This document shows, one piece after another, positions 10,301 through 17,374 of a DNA stretch of 64,000 nucleotides. The notes below the pieces were generated by a model. The model was not told where the DNA came from and did no database searches. It saw nothing but the letters and a program-made list of their open reading frames with translations. Origin of the DNA: Bryobacterales bacterium (GTDB lineage Bacteria; Acidobacteriota; Terriglobia; Bryobacterales; Bryobacteraceae); the NCBI GenBank assembly GCA_003162425.1, contig PMOK01000042.1, positions 1-64,000 of the forward strand. Reading direction: 5' to 3'. The first letter of the stretch is position 1. Every line of letters begins with the position of its first letter. The position numbers and the translations under genes were made by a program.

Positions 10301-10341
10301 GAAAAGATCAGGATTGACGAAAGAACAAACCGCCTGGTCAT
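7315..10341 (-). CDS. Secreted SBBP/BNR-repeat protein with TIGR03437-type C-terminal domain
   Basis: Repeated STDGGNTW (BNR-like) and YSTYFGGAGSDNAAGMALGNDGSVYVTGSTNSTDFPVT (SBBP); VNYASRLGVPLSPGEAIEIIGSGFGP. Confidence 0.88.
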   Translation of the reverse strand: MTRRFVLSSILIFSQACLGADSFSAPALQWFKTVSGSGTSAVAAVASDGHGNFYIAGSTTSLDLPTAAAAQPNAGGSPLTRINTTTSVSQKLYSPVLTTTTSLTVDPSNPQTLYAASNAGLQRSTDGGNTWNALPGFPSVSNLNSVAVDPTNSKILYAATQPLGVLKSTDGGATWTGINNGIPTFTENSVQMMDAYGIWVDPKSADILFVSVIPYNLMRSTDAGKSWSVSSLPGGLEGTPVADPFAKGTIYAPALGSFSKSTDDGQSWTSLAALPDNSQPTVIAADPFHPGVLYGGSYTGLYQSTDSGQTWTQKITATTTQIASDPNQAVTYANVTGLGIVASTDEFTTYKSIAPANASAQLEFAGTYLFVVAPPTTDVFVTKLDTDGNIVYSTYFGGAGSDNAAGMALGNDGSVYVTGSTNSTDFPVTKAAYATRGASFVFKLNPNGSLAWSTYFADGNSAPYAIAVDAAGNPYIGGQTSGDLPVTPGAYETKFTPTGCEPGNIGPCFVSASAFLTKFNAQGSSLLFSTYIFQNQQQQLIQAVNAIALAPNGNIYFGYNGFNSPIPSASGVYLMNATGSALLGSNTSEQVAINSIALGKDGNLYATGSTVGGFVATPGAFQSVPQPAIPNLPDGPGAGGGADAFVVKFDSTLSKILAATLLGGEGVDIGESVALDASGNVIVSGYTDSKAFPLRAPFQGSFSARSGFVSGLDSSLTSLLFSTYLGSTPFVVQGAVPDGNGNLLVAGATQSSDSGFFLLDPGYTFAVPSTVIVNKIALPPAPSVRVDSIVNYASRLGVPLSPGEAIEIIGSGFGPDAKLMLDGNPLPIVFANTDRIVAVIPTDAPTSGSIQLIASNGGVSSNPVNMPAAAASPGIYSVDNSGFGQGYILNADGTRNSQSNPAVPGTPITIFATGVGQVSNVGPYVVTNQTVAVFIDEFYVSGIAAVMKQVPGLPGNVYEISVYAPDLAKLFSANPDVHNPVVPPEVPVTLFIGSAESQQGVAIWLKPD

Positions 10342-10427
10342 AGGAAAATAGTGCTCCTGTCGCGACGCGGGGTTGTTTCTAATTATATCGAGCCGCCACC
10401 GGTCGCTTAAGGCGGCGGAAAGGCACC

Positions 10428-10455
10428 GTCTCCCTCACGGTCGCGGTTCGGTAAC
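10428..10455 (+). repeat. Family G repeat (CTCCCTCACGGTCGCGGTTCGGTAAC), intergenic copy
   Basis: Matches sequences at 37-63, 23401-23437 (reverse complement) and 50585-50612. Confidence 0.75.
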
Positions 10456-10459
10456 ACTT

Positions 10460-11386
10460 TTAGCCGTCGTGCGGACTGCGAACGATGGTAGATTCCTTCA
10501 ATTTGTCCAGTTCGCGGCGGGCGATGGCGGCCCACGAGCTGCTCGGATCCAGCTTCAAATACAGTTTCCAGTGACGTACGGCTTTCAAGGGCTGGCCGAT
10601 GGATTGGTAAAGAAGCGCGACATTGTAATGCGCATCCGCATAGCTTGGATGAATCTGCAGCGCGGCCAGGTAGTGGGACAATGCCTCGTTTCGATTGCCC
10701 CTCTCATCGAAAAGATTGCCCAGGTTGAAATGCGCCAGCGCGTATTCGGGATCCACTTCCAACGCTTTGCGATAGTTACGCTCGGCCTCCCGCCAATCCC
10801 GTGCGTTGAAATACACGGTGCCTAGATTGACCAGCGCTCCCGCCGATGTTCGATCTATCTCAGCTGCTTTTTGATAAGCCTCAATAATCTGCTTCATCGG
10901 AGCGCCGGTCTGCTCCAGCTCCAGTCCCTTTTCGAACCAATGCTCCGCCTCGCGCCGCGTCTTATGCTTCTCGCCGGCGCCGACCTCCTTGCTGGACTTG
11001 TGCGGAAAGGACAATAGCTTCTTGATCTCGGCCGCGTCGAAATCCAGCAGCAGTTGACCCGAGATCGGTTCCATTCGCTGTCCTTCGAATAGAACCTGGA
11101 TTTTCTTGCCGTGGGAATAAATCTTGAGCTCGGTGAGCGGATTGACGTCGCTCAACCGCTTCCGGAGCGCCTCCAGAGCTTTGCGGATTTGAGCTGGAGG
11201 TATCTTGCTCTCGCGCAGTTCCACCAAAGTGCGTAGCGCAAGCAGGTCCGAAAACGTGAAGGAACCGCTGGATGAAACGAACTTCTGCTTCTCCCAACTG
11301 CGCAGTAGGCTGGCCGATATGTCCAGCAACCGGCGCACTTCTTCGCGCGAGTAGGCCTGCTTAGTTGCTGTAGCGGGCACGGACAA
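10460..11386 (-). CDS. MerR-like HTH N-terminus fused to TPR repeats
   Basis: YSREEVRRLLDISASLLRSWEKQ (MerR-type HTH) followed by multiple TPRs (ALVNLGTVYFNARDWREAERNYRKALEVDPEYA). Confidence 0.8.
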   Translation of the reverse strand: MSVPATATKQAYSREEVRRLLDISASLLRSWEKQKFVSSSGSFTFSDLLALRTLVELRESKIPPAQIRKALEALRKRLSDVNPLTELKIYSHGKKIQVLFEGQRMEPISGQLLLDFDAAEIKKLLSFPHKSSKEVGAGEKHKTRREAEHWFEKGLELEQTGAPMKQIIEAYQKAAEIDRTSAGALVNLGTVYFNARDWREAERNYRKALEVDPEYALAHFNLGNLFDERGNRNEALSHYLAALQIHPSYADAHYNVALLYQSIGQPLKAVRHWKLYLKLDPSSSWAAIARRELDKLKESTIVRSPHDG

Positions 11387-11443
11387 AGTTTAGCAGTGGC
11401 TGGTGGCTGGTGGCTAGTGGCTGGTGTGCGGGAAAATCGCTAG

Positions 11444-11956
11444 ATGATGGTTTCGTTCACTCCAGAGCAGGCGGACAATCACATCGAACAGCTCGTGGTT
11501 TTATTGATTGACGCGGTAGATAGCGGGGCGTCGATTGGTTTCATGCCGCCGCTCGCGGAAAGCGAGGCGCGGATTTATTGGAAGGGCGTCGTTGCGGCTA
11601 TGCGGAGTGGAACCCGGGTTCTGCTGGTGGCTCTCGATGGGGACCTGATTCAGGGCTCGGTGCAGATTGATTTCGAAATTCGAGCGAACGGAAACCATCG
11701 CGCGGAAGCAATGAAACTGTTCGTGCATCGGCGCGCGCGGCGGCGTGGATTGGCCAGGATCTTGATGGTGGAGCTGGAATCCACTGCGCGCAGACTGGGG
11801 CGGACACTGCTTGTCATGGACACGCGCTTGGGTGGCGAGGCGGAGAAGATGTGCGAATCTCTGGGCTACGTGCGGTACGGCGAAGTGCCAGGTTATGCCC
11901 GCAGTGGAGATGGCCGGTTGCACACTACCGTGTTTTTTTACCGCCAATTGGAGTGA
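11444..11956 (+). CDS. GNAT family N-acetyltransferase
   Basis: KLFVHRRARRRGLARILMVELE acetyl-CoA binding signature. Confidence 0.85.
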   Translation: MMVSFTPEQADNHIEQLVVLLIDAVDSGASIGFMPPLAESEARIYWKGVVAAMRSGTRVLLVALDGDLIQGSVQIDFEIRANGNHRAEAMKLFVHRRARRRGLARILMVELESTARRLGRTLLVMDTRLGGEAEKMCESLGYVRYGEVPGYARSGDGRLHTTVFFYRQLE

Positions 11957-11965
11957 GGCAGAGGG

Positions 11966-12469
11966 CTATTCGAAAAGTACGGAGAGCGGCAGGCTGATGG
12001 CGGGAATTTTTGTTTCTAGGACTCCCGAAGTGGCTTCCACCATTCCGGCTCGCGTCACGACATACGCCCTTTTGTTAGCTGGATTGATGATCCAGATATA
12101 CGGCACGCCAAAGCGCAAATAATCGTCGATCTTGTCCTGCATGTATACCATGGTGTCGTCTTTGGAGAGAACTTCAATGCAAATGAAAGGTGGCGAAGTG
12201 ACAATTGGCTCATCGGATATCCGAAGAAACGTAACGTCTGGAATTCTGTAGCGTGTTGGGCTAACCTGCTCGAGTAGGACCTCCATACCATGATCCTCGG
12301 CTATGGCCGTGAGATGGAAGATGAGTTCGCCTTGCATTCTGCTGTGCGGTTTTTCGCCCAAGTTCCTCTCCACTATTTGCCCGTCCACGTACTCGCAGTC
12401 GGGATCGTAGTTGGTTCTCAAATACTCCTCAACAGGGACGATTCGGTAATCCAAATGTTGACTGGACAA
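11966..12469 (-). CDS. Uma2 family (DUF820) protein
   Basis: EYVDGQIVERNLGEKPHS; VTFLRISDEPIVTSPPFICIEVLS. Confidence 0.88.
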   Translation of the reverse strand: MSSQHLDYRIVPVEEYLRTNYDPDCEYVDGQIVERNLGEKPHSRMQGELIFHLTAIAEDHGMEVLLEQVSPTRYRIPDVTFLRISDEPIVTSPPFICIEVLSKDDTMVYMQDKIDDYLRFGVPYIWIINPANKRAYVVTRAGMVEATSGVLETKIPAISLPLSVLFE

Positions 12470-13805
12470 GTTCTAGAGCTTCCTCCTTCGTGTGAATCTT
12501 CGACTCGAGCTGCGCGTCTTCCACAGCCTCCAGCATGCGTGCAAAAGCAGGGCCAGGACGGTAGCCGGCTTCCTTCAGATCGTCTCCCGAAAGCAGCCGT
12601 GGCGGACGCAACACGTCCGGCGGCGATTCCTCGAACTTTGATTTCACAAACTCGTAATTCTCCAGATGGCCGTGGCTCGATGTGCAATCCAGGCGATGCA
12701 GCTCCAGGTGCTCCTCGAACCGGTCCATCCGCAACATGCGTTTGAGCTTGCTGTCGCGCATTTCGGTGACGTGCTTGAATCGCATGTGATTTGCAATCAG
12801 CGCGATCACTTGATCGATGTCCGCATTCGAAAACCGCAGGCGCGTGAGGATATCGCGCGCGATGCGCTCACCCAGCTCCACATGGCCATCGAAGCGGATG
12901 CGATCGGCCACGCGAAAAGTGCCGGGCTTACCAACATCGTGCAGCAATACGCCCAGCGCCAGCGTCGCCGTTGGCTCGCGTAGACCTTCCAGCATTATTA
13001 GCGTGTGCGTCCATACGTCCCCTTCGGGATGAAATTCGGGCGGCTGCTCCACGCCCTTCATGGCTGCTACTTCAGGAAGAATGTCGACGAGCAATCCGGA
13101 TGCGTCCAACAATTCAAAACCACGGCGGGGCGCGCCTTCGGTGAGAATCCGCACAATTTCGTCGCGAATGCGCTCCGGGGAAACGCGCGTGATCCGCTGA
13201 TGCAGCTTTTGGATGGCGGCTAGCGTGCCGGGTTCTATCTCGAAGCCGAATCGAGCGGCGAACCGGACAGCGCGCAGCATGCGGAGGTGGTCTTCCTCGA
13301 AGCGCTGCTCAGGGTCGCCGATGGCCCGGATGATCTTAGCGCGAAGGTCTGCGAGGCCGCCGACGTAGTCGACGACCTCGGAAGTCGAGGAATCCAAGGA
13401 AGTCAAGGAAGACGTATCCAGCAGTAATGCGTTGATGGTGAAATCGCGCCGCAGGACGTCCTGCTTTGGATCGCTTTCGAAGGTGACATCTGAGGGATGC
13501 CGGCCATCCTGATACGAATGATCGCTGCGGAAAGTTGCTACCTCGACGCCATCCACCAGCACCACGCCGAATTGTGCGCCCACTAATTGGGCCTGCGGAA
13601 ACATCTCAAGCAACTGATCGGGCCGCGCATCCGTCGAAATGTCATAGTCCTTCGGTTCGCGCCCCAAAAGCAGGTCGCGTACGCAGCCGCCCACCAGCCA
13701 GGCCTGATAGCCGTGCTCGCGAAGCCGCGCTGCAATTCGGATGGCCGTGCTCGGACCCATGTGATCATCGTAGGATAGAAACGTGGCCCACGTAGACTGG
13801 AGCAT
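12429..13805 (-). CDS. CCA tRNA nucleotidyltransferase / poly(A) polymerase family with HD domain
   Basis: AWLVGGCVRDLLLGREPKDYDISTDA; LLHDVGKPGTF (HD). Start moved to an internal Met. Confidence 0.92.
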   Translation of the reverse strand: MLQSTWATFLSYDDHMGPSTAIRIAARLREHGYQAWLVGGCVRDLLLGREPKDYDISTDARPDQLLEMFPQAQLVGAQFGVVLVDGVEVATFRSDHSYQDGRHPSDVTFESDPKQDVLRRDFTINALLLDTSSLTSLDSSTSEVVDYVGGLADLRAKIIRAIGDPEQRFEEDHLRMLRAVRFAARFGFEIEPGTLAAIQKLHQRITRVSPERIRDEIVRILTEGAPRRGFELLDASGLLVDILPEVAAMKGVEQPPEFHPEGDVWTHTLIMLEGLREPTATLALGVLLHDVGKPGTFRVADRIRFDGHVELGERIARDILTRLRFSNADIDQVIALIANHMRFKHVTEMRDSKLKRMLRMDRFEEHLELHRLDCTSSHGHLENYEFVKSKFEESPPDVLRPPRLLSGDDLKEAGYRPGPAFARMLEAVEDAQLESKIHTKEEALELVQSTFGLPNRPC

Positions 13806-13822
13806 GGGAATTAGTCCCCTCG

Positions 13823-16051
13823 ATGGCATCGGACGTTAGCAAACCCACCACGACCCAAGCCAAAGTCGTGGTGGCCACCACCGTAGCGTTGTCCTTCATC
13901 AGCTTCTGGCGCGGCGCATCCATCGTTCTTTCCGACCTCGCGTCTTCCGCTTTTTACGCCGGCGGCATTGCGGTCACCGCGGTTGGCCCCGCGGCGCCGT
14001 GGTTCGTGCTGGCGGTGATGCTGTTCAGCTTCGCGGTGCGATCCGTGTACATGGAAAGCTGCAGCATGTTCGTGCGCGGCGGCGTGTACATCGTGGTGAA
14101 AGACAGCATGGGACCTTTCATCGCGCGCCTGTCGGTCTCGTCCCTCATATTCGATTACATTCTCACCGGACCCATCAGCGTGGTCAGCGCCGGGGCCTAT
14201 CTGGGACACCTGCTGGACGAAATCGCAAAGATGCTCGGGCAGTCGTTCCCGTTCAACGTGAACTACTTTGCCGCATTTTTCGCTGCGCTGGTGACGCTCT
14301 ACTTCTGGTGGCAGAACATCAAAGGGATTCACGAATCCAGTGGCAAGGCGCTACGCATCATGCAGATCACCACCATCATGGTAGTGGCTCTGCTGATCTG
14401 GTGTCCGCTAACCATTTTGTTGCGAGGACACGTGCACTTTCCTCCGGCGCCGCTGCCACGTAATTTGCGATTCGGTCCCACCGCGCTCGGATGGTTCAAA
14501 GGCACTATCTGGCCGACGATTCCGATTGTCGCGTTGATCATCGGCTTTGGTCATTCGCTGCTCTCCATGAGCGGATTCGAGACGCTCGCGCAAGTCTATC
14601 GCGAGATCGCCTATCCCAAATTGAAAAATCTGCGAATCACCGCGAACATCGTTTGCTGGTACGCAGTGGTGTGCACCGGAGTGATCACGGTATTCGCCGG
14701 CATGATCATCAGCCCCGAGGATATTCGCAATCTGTACGCCGACAATCTCCTCGGTGGACTTGCGATGCGGCTAGCCGGCCCGGAGCTATTGAAGCTGGTG
14801 TTTCACATCTTCGTAGTGATCGTGGGCGTGCTGATTCTTTCCGGCGCCGTAAACACATCGATTATCGGCGCCAACGGAGTCCTAAACCGCGTGGCCGAAG
14901 ATGGCGTATTGCTGGATTGGTTCCGCAAGCCCCACAAACGCTTTGGAACCACACACCGCATGGTTAACACCATCACGCTTCTCCAACTCGCCACCATCAT
15001 CGTGAGCCGTGGCGACGTTTACCTGCTGGGCGAAGCGTATGCGTTTGGCGTGGTGTGGAGCTTTTTCTTGAAGTCGCTGGGTGTGCTGGTGTTGCGCTAT
15101 CAACGTCACGACCAGGAGTACAAATTCCCTTTCAACATCCGGCTCGGCAGAGTGGAAATTCCCATTGGCCTCGGAGTCACTACATTGATCCTGGGCTTCG
15201 TTGCCGTTGCGAATTTGTTTTCGAAGGAGTACGCGACGAAGTACGGTGTAGGATTCACGCTGGTTGTGTTCATGGTCTTCACCATTTCGGAGCGCATCAA
15301 TTCCAGGAAGCGCGCTCTTCAACATCTGGAGAAAAAGCCGCTCGAGGAATTCAATCTGGAACACCAACCCCAGGCCACCTCGACGCTGCACGCCCGGCCC
15401 GGCTGCATTCTAGTGGCGGTCCGCGATTACCATAACATGGAGCATCTCCGTACCGTTCTGCAAAAGACGAATCTGCGGCGGCACGATATCGTGGTGATGA
15501 CCGTTCGAACCATCACAACCGGCGCGGGCGAATATGATCTCTCGGACGATCAGATTTTCAGCGACTACGAGCGGGAGTTATTCACCCACGTTGTGGAGAT
15601 AGCTGAAAAGGAAGGAAAGCCGGTGGAACTTCTGGAAGTTCCAGCAGTGAATCCCTTCGACGCGATGGTGCAATCGGCCGCCAAGCTCAAGGTTTCGCGA
15701 TTGGTAACCGGCGTTTCGGCACGCATGACGTCCGAGGAATTGGCGCATCGCATTGGCCTGGCCTGGGAAAGTTTGCCGGAGCCCCGCCACGCGTTTTCGC
15801 TCGAAGTGATCAGCCCGGATCGGCCATCCATGTATGTCAACCTTGGCCCCCATCCGCCGCGTCTCTGGCCGGAAGATGTCGATCGCTTGCATGAGCTGTG
15901 GCGGCGGATGAGCGAAGCCGAAGGAGTCGGTTCGAAACTCCACCATCGCGATATCGTCGGTGTCGCGCTACGCCGGCTGGAGAGGGATTTGACGTCGGAA
16001 GAACGGGACCAAGTGTTGAAAGATTTGAGCGACGAGTTGCGGAGAAGTTAG
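13823..16051 (+). CDS. APC superfamily amino acid permease with cytoplasmic USP-like C-terminal region
   Basis: Many TM segments; SISFWRGASIVLSDLASSAFY N-terminus; C-terminal soluble domain of about 230 aa. Confidence 0.8.
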   Translation: MASDVSKPTTTQAKVVVATTVALSFISFWRGASIVLSDLASSAFYAGGIAVTAVGPAAPWFVLAVMLFSFAVRSVYMESCSMFVRGGVYIVVKDSMGPFIARLSVSSLIFDYILTGPISVVSAGAYLGHLLDEIAKMLGQSFPFNVNYFAAFFAALVTLYFWWQNIKGIHESSGKALRIMQITTIMVVALLIWCPLTILLRGHVHFPPAPLPRNLRFGPTALGWFKGTIWPTIPIVALIIGFGHSLLSMSGFETLAQVYREIAYPKLKNLRITANIVCWYAVVCTGVITVFAGMIISPEDIRNLYADNLLGGLAMRLAGPELLKLVFHIFVVIVGVLILSGAVNTSIIGANGVLNRVAEDGVLLDWFRKPHKRFGTTHRMVNTITLLQLATIIVSRGDVYLLGEAYAFGVVWSFFLKSLGVLVLRYQRHDQEYKFPFNIRLGRVEIPIGLGVTTLILGFVAVANLFSKEYATKYGVGFTLVVFMVFTISERINSRKRALQHLEKKPLEEFNLEHQPQATSTLHARPGCILVAVRDYHNMEHLRTVLQKTNLRRHDIVVMTVRTITTGAGEYDLSDDQIFSDYERELFTHVVEIAEKEGKPVELLEVPAVNPFDAMVQSAAKLKVSRLVTGVSARMTSEELAHRIGLAWESLPEPRHAFSLEVISPDRPSMYVNLGPHPPRLWPEDVDRLHELWRRMSEAEGVGSKLHHRDIVGVALRRLERDLTSEERDQVLKDLSDELRRS

Positions 16052-16056
16052 AAAAC

Positions 16057-16085
16057 GTTTCTCGTTTCTCGTTTCTGGTTTCTAT
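16057..16085. repeat. Partial family F repeat (GTTTCTSGTTTCT units)
   Basis: cgtttctcgtttctcgtttctggtttct; matches one arm of the element at 60823. Confidence 0.6.
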
Positions 16086-16095
16086 TTTGCTTCCC

Positions 16096-16842
16096 TCAGC
16101 CTACGGCCACAGCTACAACCCGCAAACGGCGATAGTCCAATATCCAAACGCCGTCCCGAAAAAGCTCCTGGCGCAGATGCGCCGCCAGTTCCCGGACCTT
16201 CTCCTTGGCGCCATTGGCATCGAGATCACGAAAATAGGTGCCGCAGAACATCTCAATCCAGTCTTCCATGCCGCGCTCGCCTTCGATCGGCGTCGGGCGG
16301 TCGAAGAGGCTGGCCTGGCGTACTTCTAAACCGTGCTGCTCCAGCAAGGATGCGTATTCACCGATGCCCGGGAACCACCATGGACAGCGCTCCTCGGCTG
16401 TCGCGCCCAAAACCGTTTCGAGCGCAGCCAGTATCAACCGAATGTTGCCCTTGCCGCCGAATTCCGCGATGAAGCGTCCGCCCGGCCGAAGCGCCGCGGC
16501 TATGGATTGCACCGCCGCTTCGGCATTCTTGACCCAATGCAGCGCGGCGTTCGAGAACACGGCGTCAAATGATTCCTCGAAACGGAAGCTGGCAGCGTCA
16601 GCCAAAACGAATTTGAGATTCGGATAATTCTGGCGCGCCTGGCCCAGCATCTCAGGAGAACCATCCAGGCCTACCACCTGCGCGCCGCTCGCGGCTATCT
16701 CAGCGGTCAATTGTCCCGTGCCGCAGCCGAGATCCAGAATCCGTTCACCGGAGCGCGGCTGAAGCAGCTCCACGAGGCTGCCTCCGAACTGCCAAACGTA
16801 GGAATGCCTGCCTTCGTATTGCTCTGCGTTCCAGGCGCTCAA
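16096..16842 (-). CDS. Class I SAM-dependent methyltransferase (trans-aconitate methyltransferase-like)
   Basis: ILDLGCGTGQLTAEIAASGAQVVGLDGSPEML; FSNAALHWV. Confidence 0.88.
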   Translation of the reverse strand: MSAWNAEQYEGRHSYVWQFGGSLVELLQPRSGERILDLGCGTGQLTAEIAASGAQVVGLDGSPEMLGQARQNYPNLKFVLADAASFRFEESFDAVFSNAALHWVKNAEAAVQSIAAALRPGGRFIAEFGGKGNIRLILAALETVLGATAEERCPWWFPGIGEYASLLEQHGLEVRQASLFDRPTPIEGERGMEDWIEMFCGTYFRDLDANGAKEKVRELAAHLRQELFRDGVWILDYRRLRVVAVAVG

Positions 16843-17150
16843 GCTTTTTTGCCGCGCGCTTTCGCCTTCTTGGGTTTCTCGGACGCTTCCGGCTCGGCCT
16901 CCGTTATCACCTCGGGAACAGCGGCGGCGGGAACAGCGGAGGCCAGAACTTGCTTAAACAGTTCGGCCTTCTTGAGGTCCTTCTTGGAGGGCGGTGCCTC
17001 CCCGTTGCGAAAGTCGTGATCGTGGTAGCAGGTTCGGCAGCGGACCTTGGCTGGCTTCGCAGTCACGATGGAAACGATGGAATGGTTGGTAATCCGGCGA
17101 CACTTAATACAGTGATCGTCGATTACATCCCCTAAGCGAAACTCCGACAT
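16839..17150 (-). CDS. Small zinc-ribbon-like protein with Lys/Ala-rich tail
   Basis: MSEFRLGDVIDDHCIKCRRITNHS...VRCRTCYHDHDF (two CxxC pairs). Start moved from 17327 because the upstream extension overlaps repeat B1. Confidence 0.65.
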   Translation of the reverse strand: MSEFRLGDVIDDHCIKCRRITNHSIVSIVTAKPAKVRCRTCYHDHDFRNGEAPPSKKDLKKAELFKQVLASAVPAAAVPEVITEAEPEASEKPKKAKARGKKA

Positions 17151-17253
17151 AGATAATGACGAATCTCGCACGAGTATATCAGAACTGGAACAGCCAAAAG
17201 CGGATTGCTGGTGTGTCAGATCAACAGCCTTGCAGCACCGCGCGCCGAAAATT

Positions 17254-17365
17254 GTAGCGCACGCACCTTGCGTGCCGTGTTCGCACTCTTGCGAACACAA
17301 GTGTGCCGTGGAGATGCAGGCGTTCACACGAATGTGAACGCGGCACGCACGAGTGCGTGCGCTAC
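17254..17365 (-). repeat. Family B nested palindromic element, copy B1 (opposite orientation to B2 and B3)
   Basis: Outer arms GTAGCGCACGCACCTTGCGTGCCG / CGGCACGCACGAGTGCGTGCGCTAC enclosing GTTCGCACTCTTGCGAAC and GTTCACACGAATGTGAAC hairpins. Confidence 0.92.
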
Positions 17366-17374
17366 ATCAATTCG

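Noticed and set aside
11394-11426. CTGGTGGCTGGTGGCTAGTGGCTGGTG tandem repeat as a regulatory site
   Set aside because: Simple short repeat next to a GNAT start; no second copy or other evidence for function
11966-12469. Uma2-family gene as a defence nuclease
   Set aside because: Uma2/DUF820 proteins are common and uncharacterised; no other defence gene is adjacent
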